The notes beneath the pieces are model-generated. The model had not been told where the DNA came from. It was given only the letters and a program-made list of their open reading frames with translations, and made no database searches. A stretch of 64,000 nucleotides of DNA from Acinetobacter sp. ANC 4204. Lineage in GTDB: Bacteria > Pseudomonadota > Gammaproteobacteria > Pseudomonadales > Moraxellaceae. The stretch is from the NCBI RefSeq assembly GCF_002135205.1, contig NZ_NEFZ01000004.1, positions 248,001 through 312,000 of the forward strand, written 5' to 3'. Shown piece by piece: positions 36,167 through 44,488 of this stretch (within the stretch, counting starts at the first letter, position 1; every line of letters begins with the position of its first letter). Made by a program: the position numbers and the translations under genes.

Positions 36167-37600
36167 ATGACCTTAGGTTTTACGGCACTTGAGTTAGCAC
36201 GTATTCAGTTTGCATTCACGGTGTCATTTCATATTATTTTCCCTGCGATTTCTATTGGGCTGGCAAGTTTTCTTGCTGTTTTGGAATGGCAATGGCTTAG
36301 AACAAACGACTCTATTTATCATGATTTATTCAAATTCTGGGTGAAAGTATTTGCATTGTCATTCGGCATGGGTGTCGTTTCTGGTGTCGTAATGAGCTAT
36401 CAGTTTGGAACAAACTGGAGTGAATTTTCTCGATTTGCAGGAGGCATTACAGGCCCCTTACTAAGTTATGAAGTTCTAAGTGCCTTCTTCTTAGAGGCTG
36501 GATTTTTAGGCATTATGCTTTTTGGATGGGGTCGAGTCGGCAAAAAAGCACACTTTTTTGCCACATTAATGGTCGCTATCGGTACATGTATTTCAATGTT
36601 CTGGATTTTGTCTTCAAACAGTTGGATGCAGACACCTCAAGGCTTCACCATTGAAAATGGAATTGTAGTACCTCAAGATTGGTTTGCTATTGTTTTTAAC
36701 CCGTCCTTTATCTATCGCTTATTCCATATGGCACTTGCAGCCTTTTTAGTGGCAGCTCTTCTTGTTGCTGCTACTGCTGCTTGGCACTTACTCAAAGGCC
36801 GTAGAGATGCATTAGTCAAAACATCATTTTCTATGGCACTTTGGTTAATCCTCATTTTAGCTCCCCTCCAAGTTTTTATAGGTGATGCCCATGGTTTAAA
36901 TACCCTAAAACATCAACCAGCCAAACTTGCTGCTATGGAAGGCCATTGGGAAACGAACCATGATCATGGGATGCCCTTATATTTATTTGGTATTCCTGAT
37001 ATGCAAGAAGAACGCACGAAATATGCGATTTCAATTCCACATTTAGGAAGCTTAATTCTGACCCACTCCATGAATGGGACGGTGAAAGGATTAAAAGACT
37101 TTGCGCCTGAAGATCGCCCAAATTCAACAATAGTATTTTGGAGTTTCCGTATCATGGTTGGGCTAGGTATGCTTATGCTCTTCCTTGCAGTCACTGCCCT
37201 ATGGCTCAGAAAAAAAGGCAGCCTCTATGAGAGTAAGTGGTTTCATCGCTTTGCAATCCTGATGGGCCCTTCAGGCTTCATCGCCTTACTCGCAGGTTGG
37301 TTCACCACAGAAGTAGGACGTCAGCCATGGATTATCTATGGCGTTATGAGGACAAAAGATGCCCTTTCTCCTGTTTCGGCGGAACAGGTTGGATTAACTC
37401 TGATTATTTTTGTGATTGTGTATTTCATTGTTTTTGGTGTGGGCATTTATTACCTGCTCAAACTCATGCATAAAGGACCTGAGTTTTTACATAACGCACC
37501 AGAAGAAATTGGAGGTGTTGGCCATTTCAAAACACCAATGCGACCTCTGAGTGCCATTGATGAAAAAATTGATGATCAGGATCAAGGAGCATCTTCATGA
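36167..37600 (+). CDS. cydA: Cytochrome bd-type quinol oxidase subunit I, CioA type
   Basis: 477 residues from ATG 36167, with GGAGAG six bases upstream; the frame extends eight codons further but lacks a ribosome site. Heme b595/d ligand His22 in FTVSFHIIFP, the second His in FIYRLFHMALAAF, and Met in FRIMVGLGM. GHWET carries the conserved Glu. The Q loop is short (ERTKYAISIPHLGSLILTHS), which marks the cyanide-insensitive CIO group. It reduces O2 with quinol without heme-copper centres and so resists cyanide and sulfide. Overlaps cydB (ATGA). Confidence 0.92.
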   Translation: MTLGFTALELARIQFAFTVSFHIIFPAISIGLASFLAVLEWQWLRTNDSIYHDLFKFWVKVFALSFGMGVVSGVVMSYQFGTNWSEFSRFAGGITGPLLSYEVLSAFFLEAGFLGIMLFGWGRVGKKAHFFATLMVAIGTCISMFWILSSNSWMQTPQGFTIENGIVVPQDWFAIVFNPSFIYRLFHMALAAFLVAALLVAATAAWHLLKGRRDALVKTSFSMALWLILILAPLQVFIGDAHGLNTLKHQPAKLAAMEGHWETNHDHGMPLYLFGIPDMQEERTKYAISIPHLGSLILTHSMNGTVKGLKDFAPEDRPNSTIVFWSFRIMVGLGMLMLFLAVTALWLRKKGSLYESKWFHRFAILMGPSGFIALLAGWFTTEVGRQPWIIYGVMRTKDALSPVSAEQVGLTLIIFVIVYFIVFGVGIYYLLKLMHKGPEFLHNAPEEIGGVGHFKTPMRPLSAIDEKIDDQDQGASS

Positions 37601-38601
37601 TTGATTTATCTTTAATCTGGATTGTCATTATTGCAGTTGGTGTTTTTATTTACGTTGTACTTGATGGCTTTGATTTAGGTATAGGGATTTTATTCCCCTT
37701 TATTAAAAATCAGCAGGAACGTGATGTCATGATGAACACCGTTGCCCCCGTTTGGGATGGTAATGAGACATGGATGGTTTTAGGTGGTGCTGGTCTTTTT
37801 GCGGCTTTCCCTATCGTCTATTCAGCGGTTCTGTCAGCCTTATATTTACCTATCATCTTGATGGTAATAGCTTTGATTTTTAGAGGCGTGGCTTTTGAGT
37901 TTCGTTTCAAAGCCAATCGAACAAAGTACATTTGGGATAATGCATTTATTTGGGGCTCTATTGTTGCCAGTTTCTTACAAGGGGTAATCTTAGGCGCTTA
38001 TATTCAGGGTATTGATATTGTTGATAATCGCTACGCTGGTGGTGGCTTTGACTGGTTAACACCTTTTTCATTATTTACAGGTTTGGGTGTTGTAGTTGTT
38101 TACGCAGCATTGGGATGTGGTTGGCTCATCATGAAGACTGATGACGTACTACAAAAGCATATGTATAAATTAATGCCCAAGCTTTTGATTGGCTTATTGG
38201 TTATTTTCATTGCTGTCAGTATCTATACGCCAATCGCACATCCACAAATTGCTGAGCGTTGGTTTAATCCCACTCAATTGATTTATTTTAGCCCAGTACC
38301 TTTACTTGTTCTAGTTTGTACCGTTTTAGCAGTGCGATCATGTATTAAGCAAAATCAAGCTATGCCCTTTTTATATACCTTAGGACTCGTATTTCTGGCT
38401 TATACAGGATTTTGTATCAGTATTTTTCCATACATTATCCCGCCCTCAATTACCATTTGGGATGCTGCTGCACCTGCCAATAGCCAGCTTTTCGCACTGA
38501 TTGGGGCACTGATCTTGATTCCAATCATACTGCTCTATACCGCCCTATCATATTGGGTATTTAGAGATAAAGTTCGTGTTGGAGATGAAGGTTATCATTA
38601 A
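37597..38601 (+). CDS. cydB: Cytochrome bd-type quinol oxidase subunit II, CioB type
   Basis: 334 residues with about eight membrane helices. It begins LIWIVIIAVGVFIYVVLDGF and contains VWDGNETWMVLGGAGLFAAF, the conserved CydB segment. It pairs with subunit I in the CIO-type complex. Start ATG overlaps the cydA stop by four bases. It is followed 12 bases later by the small DUF2474 gene. Confidence 0.93.
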   Translation: MIDLSLIWIVIIAVGVFIYVVLDGFDLGIGILFPFIKNQQERDVMMNTVAPVWDGNETWMVLGGAGLFAAFPIVYSAVLSALYLPIILMVIALIFRGVAFEFRFKANRTKYIWDNAFIWGSIVASFLQGVILGAYIQGIDIVDNRYAGGGFDWLTPFSLFTGLGVVVVYAALGCGWLIMKTDDVLQKHMYKLMPKLLIGLLVIFIAVSIYTPIAHPQIAERWFNPTQLIYFSPVPLLVLVCTVLAVRSCIKQNQAMPFLYTLGLVFLAYTGFCISIFPYIIPPSITIWDAAAPANSQLFALIGALILIPIILLYTALSYWVFRDKVRVGDEGYH

Positions 38602-38612
38602 AGGAATTGCTA

Positions 38613-38720
38613 ATGAAATTATCTAAATTTCAATGGTTCATCTTGTTATGGCTAGTCGGTTTCTTAAGTTTATTGGTGATTGCTATGAGCTTTAGATTCT
38701 TACTTCAACTTGCTTATTAG
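38613..38720 (+). CDS. DUF2474 small membrane subunit of the bd oxidase (CydX-like)
   Basis: 35 residues, ATG 38613 to TAG 38718-38720, with AAGGAATTGCTA upstream. A single membrane helix (WFILLWLVGFLSLLVIAMSF) with a basic N-terminus (MKLSKFQ) and a short aromatic end. Tiny proteins of this family follow cioAB genes and play the part CydX plays in CydAB, stabilising heme d. Easily missed because of its length. Confidence 0.8.
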   Translation: MKLSKFQWFILLWLVGFLSLLVIAMSFRFLLQLAY

Positions 38721-38743
38721 GTCCTTGGAAAGAAGAGGATATT

Positions 38744-39001
38744 ATGCATCTACTTCAACAGCACCATGTGAATTTCAATCATGATTTCCCTTATATCGTT
38801 AATTTAACATTAGCTCAGGAAATCATTAGGGCACGTAAAAAAATGAATATCTCTCAACAACAGTTAGCATCTAAACTTGGCATATCCCCAAGAACGCTGG
38901 AAAGTTGGGAACGCGGAGTTCGCCATCCATCAAGTTCAGCACAGGCTTTAATCAAACTGTTTATTAAGTCACCTCAGTTTGTATTGGAAAATCTTTCCTG
39001 A
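38744..39001 (+). CDS. XRE-family regulator
   Basis: 85 residues with one helix-turn-helix (NISQQQLASKLGISPRTLES; then WERGVRHPSSSAQAL) and no effector domain. It is 23 bases downstream of the DUF2474 gene, in the same orientation as cioAB, so it may be part of that operon and regulate it or the next gene. It resembles HigA-like antitoxins, but no toxin gene is adjacent. Confidence 0.8.
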   Translation: MHLLQQHHVNFNHDFPYIVNLTLAQEIIRARKKMNISQQQLASKLGISPRTLESWERGVRHPSSSAQALIKLFIKSPQFVLENLS

Positions 39002-39042
39002 AGAGCCTGAGCCATATTTTGAGTGATTTAAAAATCGTTAAG

Positions 39043-39080
39043 AACCGATACGAACCTGCAAAAAGATAACCGTATCGGTT
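39043..39080. promoter_or_regulatory. Perfect ten-base inverted repeat upstream of the NifX-like gene
   Basis: Arms AACCGATACG (39043-39052) and CGTATCGGTT (39071-39080), with an 18-base spacer. It ends a few bases before the ribosome site (TTTGGAGAAA) of the next gene. No T run follows, so an operator or leader structure is more likely than a terminator. Confidence 0.5.
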
Positions 39081-39093
39081 TGGAGAAATTTTC

Positions 39094-39402
39094 ATGTTTA
39101 TTGTGATTACATCTCAGAACCGGCGTCATATTACGCCCCATGCGGGAAAATGTCGGAAATTCTGGAAATATGAATTAAAAGATGGAGAAGTGACTGACAA
39201 ACAACTTATCGAAGTTGAAAAGGAGCAATCCTTTTCCCAGTCTGGAGAAGTGCTCGAAAAACTGCTGCCTATGGATATATTCGTAACTACGGGAATGGGC
39301 GATCGATTACGAGAAAAACTCAGAAATATTGGTGTTCATGTCATGGTAACGGCAGAAATTGAACCAGAACAATTTATCTGCAGTTTAATTTCAGCCAAAT
39401 AA
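39094..39402 (+). CDS. NifX/NifB-like FeMo-cofactor-binding domain protein
   Basis: 102 residues. ITSQNRRHITPHAGKCRKFW, FSQSGEVLEKLLPMDIFVTT and GMGDRLREKLRNIGVHVMVT match the dinitrogenase iron-molybdenum cofactor family, a ribonuclease-H-like fold that carries Mo-Fe-S or Fe-S clusters. No nitrogenase genes are present, so a different cluster or a sensor role is likely. GGAG stands nine bases before ATG. It sits between the bd oxidase genes and the sulfide operon, which fits a role in Fe-S or sulfide handling. Confidence 0.8.
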   Translation: MFIVITSQNRRHITPHAGKCRKFWKYELKDGEVTDKQLIEVEKEQSFSQSGEVLEKLLPMDIFVTTGMGDRLREKLRNIGVHVMVTAEIEPEQFICSLISAK

Positions 39403-39440
39403 AATTCTGGATGGAAGCTGTAATTTATCATGAACAAAAT

Positions 39441-39470
39441 AAGAAAACCCTGCAGATGCAGGGTTTTCTT
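39441..39470. terminator. Strong bidirectional terminator
   Basis: Perfect 14-base stem AAGAAAACCCTGCA / TGCAGGGTTTTCTT between the convergent NifX-like and SDR genes. Confidence 0.85.
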
Positions 39471-39480
39471 ATTTAATTTA

Positions 39481-40224
39481 TTATTGTGAAGTATAAGAAC
39501 CATCAACAGTATATTGACTGCCGGTCACAAATGAAGCTTCATCAGATAATAGAAAAGCCACTACTTGAGCAACTTCTTCTGGTTTACCCAATCGGCCAAC
39601 TGGATGAAGTTTCACTAATTCTGATTCCTCAAATTCTCCAATTAATGGGGTTTGGATATAACCAGGATGAACGGAATTAATGCGTATACCTTGATCAGCG
39701 TACTCCAATGATGCAGTCTTTGTCAGACCAGTCACACCATGCTTCGCCGCAACATATGCTGAGATGTTCTTTGTCCCGACTAAACCTAAGATTGATGCGG
39801 TGTTAACAATCGCTCCACCACCTGACTTAAGTATTACTGGAATCTGATAATGCAGCCCATAGAAAACAGCATTCAAATTAATATCTATGACTCTACGCCA
39901 GGCCTCTATACTCAACTCAGCAATCGGATTGACGTCACCTAAGATACCCGCATTATTAAAGGCTAAATGCAGAGCCCCAAAGCTTTCCACGGCAAACTCA
40001 ACAGCTTGCTTCATTTCCTCAGGATGAGATGTATCTGTTTTATTCGCAACAGCATGGCCGCCAGCAGCTATAATTTCAGCTGCAACTTTCTCAGCCGCAT
40101 CAAGATTAATATCTGAAACAACAACTTTTGCCCCTTGTTGAGCAAGAAGCAGCGCTGTACTTCGCCCAATACCCGAACCTGCACCTGTAACTAAAGCCAC
40201 TTTATTATTAAAACGTGTTGACAT
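39481..40224 (-). CDS. Short-chain dehydrogenase/reductase
   Basis: 247 residues from the ATG at 40222-40224, which has GAGAGG six bases upstream; the ATG directly before it and a longer frame to 40329 are less good. NAD(P) site TGAGSGIGRSTALL, LHLAFNNAGILG, catalytic Ser in VNTASILG, and YVAAKHG (YxxxK). No substrate can be named. It is the last gene of the minus-strand run that starts with the BigR-regulated genes. The frame upstream overlaps the methyltransferase gene end. Confidence 0.87.
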   Translation of the reverse strand: MSTRFNNKVALVTGAGSGIGRSTALLLAQQGAKVVVSDINLDAAEKVAAEIIAAGGHAVANKTDTSHPEEMKQAVEFAVESFGALHLAFNNAGILGDVNPIAELSIEAWRRVIDINLNAVFYGLHYQIPVILKSGGGAIVNTASILGLVGTKNISAYVAAKHGVTGLTKTASLEYADQGIRINSVHPGYIQTPLIGEFEESELVKLHPVGRLGKPEEVAQVVAFLLSDEASFVTGSQYTVDGSYTSQ

Positions 40225-40289
40225 CATAAACCTCTCTTTTTTATAAAATGAGCATGTGAGCCATGCCCGTGCTTGAACCGTTTTACGCT

Positions 40290-40910
40290 CTATTTCTTCA
40301 CTTGGATTGCAAATTGAATTACATGGCATTTTCCGTTATGTAACTTGCCTTCATGACGTTCCTGCTCACCCACATAAAAATGATAAAGATGATCATTTTT
40401 AAATACTGATAGAAACGACATTGGATCGTACAAATAGTTAATATCTTTCGGGCCACCGGTTTGATAATCAATCTGCTCTTTAGAATAAAGCTCTCCAATA
40501 AACCAGCCATTGTTTGTCAATGCTTGACGTATCCCTGTGAGAACATTAAATTGAGTATTTTCGTCAAAATGCCCATACACACACATCACATTTTGATAAC
40601 ACTCTCTTGGCCATTCGACATCATTGAGATCAATATTTCTAAGTGTGAAGTCAAAACCAGCTTGTTGGTTTTTTGCAGATAAGTGTTGCAAAGCAACTTT
40701 TGAGTAATCCCATATTTCTGCCGAAAATGAATCATTTTGCTGTTTCGCTTTATCAGCCAAATAAAGGATATTTCTCCCCTCACCCTCTGCTATAGCAAGA
40801 GTTTTTCCCACAATTGGAACCTGATCTGCTATCTGTTGAATAAAATGATTGGGCGAAATGCCATACAGATCCTGTGTTTGCGAATAAAGATTATCCCAGT
40901 GCTGATTCAT
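40290..40910 (-). CDS. Class I SAM-dependent methyltransferase, TehB-like
   Basis: About 206 residues from ATG 40908-40910, preceded by GGGAAACG; a TTG at 40922 would add four residues. SAM motif IAEGEGRNILYLAD (variant of ExGxGxN), then IWDYSKVALQHL and YGHFDENTQFNVLTGIRQAL. The subgroup includes tellurite and thiol methyltransferases that act on small toxic chalcogen or thiol compounds. In this sulfide-detoxification setting S-methylation of hydrogen sulfide or a persulfide is a reasonable but unproven idea. Confidence 0.82.
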   Translation of the reverse strand: MNQHWDNLYSQTQDLYGISPNHFIQQIADQVPIVGKTLAIAEGEGRNILYLADKAKQQNDSFSAEIWDYSKVALQHLSAKNQQAGFDFTLRNIDLNDVEWPRECYQNVMCVYGHFDENTQFNVLTGIRQALTNNGWFIGELYSKEQIDYQTGGPKDINYLYDPMSFLSVFKNDHLYHFYVGEQERHEGKLHNGKCHVIQFAIQVKK

Positions 40911-40934
40911 ATCGTTTCCCAATGATTGAAAAAA

Positions 40935-41270
40935 TTAAGCTGTGAATTCTTTAAATGCTTCCAATGCATTAGCGGCATACATCAATGAAGGACCGCCCCC
41001 CATATAAACTGCAACACCAAGCACTTCCTCTAATTCTTGCAATGTCATTCCCATTTTGACTAGGGTTCTGACATGAAAACCGATACATCCATCACATCGT
41101 GCTGCAACACCAATCGCTAAGGCAATCAGTTCTTTGGTTTTAGGATCAATAACACCATCTCGCATTGCAACTTGTGACAATTGATTAAAACTTTTCATTA
41201 AATCAGGAGAATCCTGTGCTAATGTTTTTAAACTGCCTGAAATATTTTGAGTTAATTCTTTGTACTTCAT
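40935..41270 (-). CDS. Carboxymuconolactone decarboxylase / AhpD-like protein
   Basis: 111 residues. The redox pair is in AARCDGCIGFHVRTLVKMG (CxxCxxxH), as in AhpD-type thiol peroxidase helpers. LEEVLGVAVYMGGGPSLMYA follows the usual AhpD signature. It is probably a small thiol-disulfide or peroxidase protein. It lies within the sulfide operon, consistent with handling of sulfane sulfur or oxidant. Confidence 0.85.
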   Translation of the reverse strand: MKYKELTQNISGSLKTLAQDSPDLMKSFNQLSQVAMRDGVIDPKTKELIALAIGVAARCDGCIGFHVRTLVKMGMTLQELEEVLGVAVYMGGGPSLMYAANALEAFKEFTA

Positions 41271-41325
41271 GATTTTCTCACTTGAATATCTATAAACTTA
41301 GATTAGACTTAAAATAGGAATCTAG

Positions 41326-41721
41326 TTATTTCTCTACTGGATAACCCTGATCTAGCCATGCTTGAAATCCCCCCTGAACAGATTTCACCTGAGTAAACCC
41401 CATATTCTGTAAAGTATCTGTAGCCAGAGCTGATCGTCCACCCGTCCCACAAATCAAATAAATCGGCTGATCTTTAAGATGTTCTAGTGCTTGCAAGGTA
41501 TCGCAATGATGGCTCGCCACAGGATGCTGGTGAATTCTCATTTCTAAAACACCACGAGGATAGTTCACAGCGCGATCAATAGATGCTGTTTGAAACTCTT
41601 CAGGCTCTCGAACATCTATCAGGATCGTTTTATGGTTTTTGATTGCATCAAATAAGTCATGTACACTGACTTCTTGAATTCGGCTTTTTGCCATTGAAAT
41701 TAATTGATCTGCTGTTTTCAT
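41326..41721 (-). CDS. Rhodanese-like sulfurtransferase
   Basis: 131 residues, a single rhodanese domain. Active Cys loop YLICGTGGRSALATDTLQNM, substrate-side VREPEEFQTASIDRAVNYPR. It transfers sulfane sulfur, for instance between persulfide, sulfite and thiosulfate. In BigR operons a rhodanese works with the persulfide dioxygenase. ATG at 41719-41721. Confidence 0.9.
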   Translation of the reverse strand: MKTADQLISMAKSRIQEVSVHDLFDAIKNHKTILIDVREPEEFQTASIDRAVNYPRGVLEMRIHQHPVASHHCDTLQALEHLKDQPIYLICGTGGRSALATDTLQNMGFTQVKSVQGGFQAWLDQGYPVEK

Positions 41722-41821
41722 TACTTTTCACCTCTTCCGATCTATAGAAATCTGGTCTCTGATTAAACGTTCATGTCTTTAAAATGCAGTTTTTAAATTT
41801 GGCTCTAATCTCTTGCTTGTA

Positions 41822-42604
41822 TTAAGTTATGATGACTGTAGAAATTAAATAAAATGCTACGCTTATGACAGTTATGGCAAAAATCTTTTGGATTTGACTA
41901 TTCTTAACTAGAGGCATCAAACTTCGACCAAGCAACATGCCGGCCATGCAAGCTAAAACGAAAGTCAGCGTGACCGAAACGGGGTATTGAAAACCATCTA
42001 AAATATGAGCTGAAATACTGACACCACCTATCAGGAAAATAATCATCAAGGAGGTCGCAACAATACTTCGCATATCAAGATCAGTTACTTTACTCAGTGC
42101 TGGAACAATCACGAAACCACCACCCACTCCAAGCAAGCCGGTTAACAAACCTGCCACCATACCAATAATACCGAGAGACAAAGCAGTCTTCATATTCCAG
42201 ATCAGGCGACCTGTAGTTTGATTAACCTTGCACAGCGCATTTTCATGATCATGGACTTTATTAAAGAATATCCGGTAAGCAACAACGAGCATGACTAAAC
42301 TGAATGCCAAGGTAAGCCATACAGGAGAAATGATTCCTCCCAGATGCACACCATAACGTGCTGAAGGAATGCTGATCAGTGCAATCCAAAGCGCAGCCCG
42401 ATAACGTACTATCTTCTTAAATAAGCCTTCAAATGTTCCAACCAAGGCAGATAAAGTGACTGCAAGCAAGCCCACAGGTGCAGCTTGTGCGACCGTCCAT
42501 CCTTGACTTGCCATCAGTGCGGGTACAGCCAGAATGCCACCACCTGCACCTGTTAACCCTAGCAAACCACCGATGACTAAGCCTTCAAGTATTAGCATCC
42601 ACAT
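41822..42604 (-). CDS. TauE/SafE-family sulfite exporter
   Basis: About 260 residues (ATG 42604, or GTG 42616). Eight membrane segments with the family repeats LGLTGAGGGILAVPALMASQ and TGLLGVGGGFVIVPALSKVT. TauE/SafE proteins export sulfite or organosulfonates. In the sulfide operon it would remove sulfite produced by the persulfide dioxygenase. Gap of about 50 bases to the upstream gene. Confidence 0.9.
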   Translation of the reverse strand: MWMLILEGLVIGGLLGLTGAGGGILAVPALMASQGWTVAQAAPVGLLAVTLSALVGTFEGLFKKIVRYRAALWIALISIPSARYGVHLGGIISPVWLTLAFSLVMLVVAYRIFFNKVHDHENALCKVNQTTGRLIWNMKTALSLGIIGMVAGLLTGLLGVGGGFVIVPALSKVTDLDMRSIVATSLMIIFLIGGVSISAHILDGFQYPVSVTLTFVLACMAGMLLGRSLMPLVKNSQIQKIFAITVISVAFYLISTVIIT

Positions 42605-42669
42605 CGCTACTGTCACCCTCTCTTACCAAACCAATTAAACAAAACTTGTGGTTTAATTTTAAAATTTGC

Positions 42670-43542
42670 CTATTTGAAGTAATTAAGTGGAAGCTTTAAA
42701 TAAGAAACACCATTCTCTTCTGGTTCAGGGAATTGTCCTGCTTTCATATTGATCTGTATCGAAGGTAAAATCAGTTTGGGCATACTTAAACCCGCATCGC
42801 GTTTATTACGCATTTCAACAAAATCATCTTTGGTCGTGCTATCGTGAATATGGATGTTCTGATTTTTTTGAGTCTGAATATCCGTTTCACACATATAGGT
42901 ATCGCGCTTTTCTGGCAAATAATCATGGCAGAGAAATACGCGTGTTTTCTCAGGCAATTGATATAAGCTTTGTATTGAATCAAAAAGAATTGACGCGCTT
43001 CCCCTTGGGAAATCACAGCGTGCCGTACCATAATCCGGCATAAACAAGGTATCGCCCACAAACACGGCATCACCGATGACATAACTCAAGCAGGCTGGTG
43101 TATGTCCAGGAGTGGGAATGTTATATGCTTCGATTGAACCAATTAGAAATTGCTCATGATCATCAAACAAATAATCAAATAATTGCTGGGTATTCCACTG
43201 TTTGATATCCAAATGATAGATCGCAGCAAAGGTCTCTTGTACCGCAGCAATTCTCTGACTCATGGCGATTTTTCCGCCTAATTCGGTTTTGAGATATTGT
43301 GCAGCAGTTAAATGATCGGCATGAACATGGGTTTCTAAAATCCACCCGACTGTTAAACCCTGCGCTTTGACATAGGTAATGATCTGATCGGCATGTGTGG
43401 TAGAAGTTGTGGCTGATGCAGCATCATAGTCCAGCACACTGTCAATAATTGCACATGACTGGGTAGCTGGATCACTCACCACGTAACTGAAAGTGTTCGT
43501 ATCTTCATGAAAAAAATCTTTTACAACAGGGGAATTTGACAT
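42670..43542 (-). CDS. Persulfide dioxygenase-like MBL-fold hydrolase (ETHE1/Blh type)
   Basis: About 290 residues from ATG 43540-43542 with GGAG eight bases upstream. Metal motif ETHVHADHLTAAQYLKTELG, then IPTPGHTPACLSYVIGDAVF, DTLFMPDYGTARCDFPRGSA and FLCHDYLP. These match ETHE1-like proteins and the Blh protein of BigR operons. They use one Fe(II) to oxidise glutathione persulfide to sulfite. Two bases from the preceding gene. Confidence 0.9.
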   Translation of the reverse strand: MSNSPVVKDFFHEDTNTFSYVVSDPATQSCAIIDSVLDYDAASATTSTTHADQIITYVKAQGLTVGWILETHVHADHLTAAQYLKTELGGKIAMSQRIAAVQETFAAIYHLDIKQWNTQQLFDYLFDDHEQFLIGSIEAYNIPTPGHTPACLSYVIGDAVFVGDTLFMPDYGTARCDFPRGSASILFDSIQSLYQLPEKTRVFLCHDYLPEKRDTYMCETDIQTQKNQNIHIHDSTTKDDFVEMRNKRDAGLSMPKLILPSIQINMKAGQFPEPEENGVSYLKLPLNYFK

Positions 43543-43544
43543 GA

Positions 43545-43961
43545 TTAAGCTCCTGTCCACTTACGGTGAAGCAAGACGCCTGCAAGCATCGCGACAATAA
43601 AATACAGAACCTGATAATGCCCAAGACCAATCAAGGTAAAACTGGGTGCAGGACATATCCCAGCAATCCCCCAACCAATACCAAATAAAAGACTGCCCGA
43701 GATCAGTTTAGGATCAATTTCATGATTGCCTGGTAATTCAATTGGTTCATTAAATACGGTTTTGGGTGCTTTACTTCGTACTGCTTTTTGAAAAGGAATA
43801 ATTGCAACCATGATCGCTCCAATCATTACGAAAGCCAGACTCGCATCCCAATCACCAAACAAATCTAAGAAGTTTAGAACTTTTTCTGGATTAGACATCC
43901 CAGAAACCATCAAACCTATAGAAAATAAACCGCCGAAAATGAAAGCCAGAAAATTCTTCAT
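43545..43961 (-). CDS. YeeE/YedE-family membrane protein, PmpB-like
   Basis: 138 residues. FLAFIFGGLFSIGLMVSGMSN, SGSLLFGIGWGIAGICPAPS and a C-terminal helix ending LLHRKWTGA, which together form the second half of a YeeE/YedE sulfur-transport fold. The conserved Cys in GIGWGIAGICPAPS is the likely sulfur relay. Partner of the adjacent PmpA-like half; in bacteria with BigR it is encoded with it. Next to PmpA (gap of zero bases). Confidence 0.87.
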   Translation of the reverse strand: MKNFLAFIFGGLFSIGLMVSGMSNPEKVLNFLDLFGDWDASLAFVMIGAIMVAIIPFQKAVRSKAPKTVFNEPIELPGNHEIDPKLISGSLLFGIGWGIAGICPAPSFTLIGLGHYQVLYFIVAMLAGVLLHRKWTGA

Positions 43962-44378
43962 TTAGAAAGCTCCTGTGACATGGCGAATCATGTAAACCGT
44001 AACAAATCCAGCGAACATAAAACTCATGGTGGCTAAAATAGAACGTTTAGATAAGCGACTGATCCCACAAATGCCATGACCGCTGGTACAGCCTGAACCT
44101 AAGCGTGTCCCAAAACCCACCAATAGCCCAGCAATGATCATCATCAACGGACTGGCATTCAATTCAATTTCAGGCTTTATCCATAGTCCATATACAAATG
44201 GCACAGTAGTTAAGCCCAATAAGAACCAAATAGCAGGCGTCTTAAATATCGTTTGAGAGTTTAGAATTTGTGCAACTAATCCACTAATTCCAGCAACACG
44301 ACCATGTACATATAGGTAGGCAACTACAGCTGCACCTAGCAATAATCCCCCCGTAAAGGAAATCAAATAGTCAGACAT
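43962..44378 (-). CDS. YeeE/YedE-family membrane protein, PmpA-like
   Basis: 138 residues from ATG 44376-44378; a TTG at 44387 is a poorer start. Membrane helices (FTGGLLLGAAVVAYLYVHGR; GLLVGFGTRLGSGCTSGHGI) with the conserved Cys in SGCTSGHGICGISRLSKRS. First gene of the minus-strand operon, divergent from bigR. It likely transports thiosulfate or sulfide-derived sulfur across the membrane. Confidence 0.88.
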   Translation of the reverse strand: MSDYLISFTGGLLLGAAVVAYLYVHGRVAGISGLVAQILNSQTIFKTPAIWFLLGLTTVPFVYGLWIKPEIELNASPLMMIIAGLLVGFGTRLGSGCTSGHGICGISRLSKRSILATMSFMFAGFVTVYMIRHVTGAF

Positions 44379-44405
44379 ACAATTCAAATCACGCTAACAA
44401 TATAC

Positions 44406-44430
44406 TTATTAATATTATATAATTAAATAA
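44406..44430. promoter_or_regulatory. Candidate BigR operator region
   Basis: A near-symmetric AT stretch in the 110 bases between the divergent pmpA and bigR genes, with outer arms TTATT/AATAA. BigR boxes are AT-rich imperfect palindromes. The limits are uncertain. Confidence 0.35.
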
Positions 44431-44488
44431 TACACAAGTGTTACTTTATTTTTTTGTATAATAATAAGATGATTTTTAGGATACGCTT

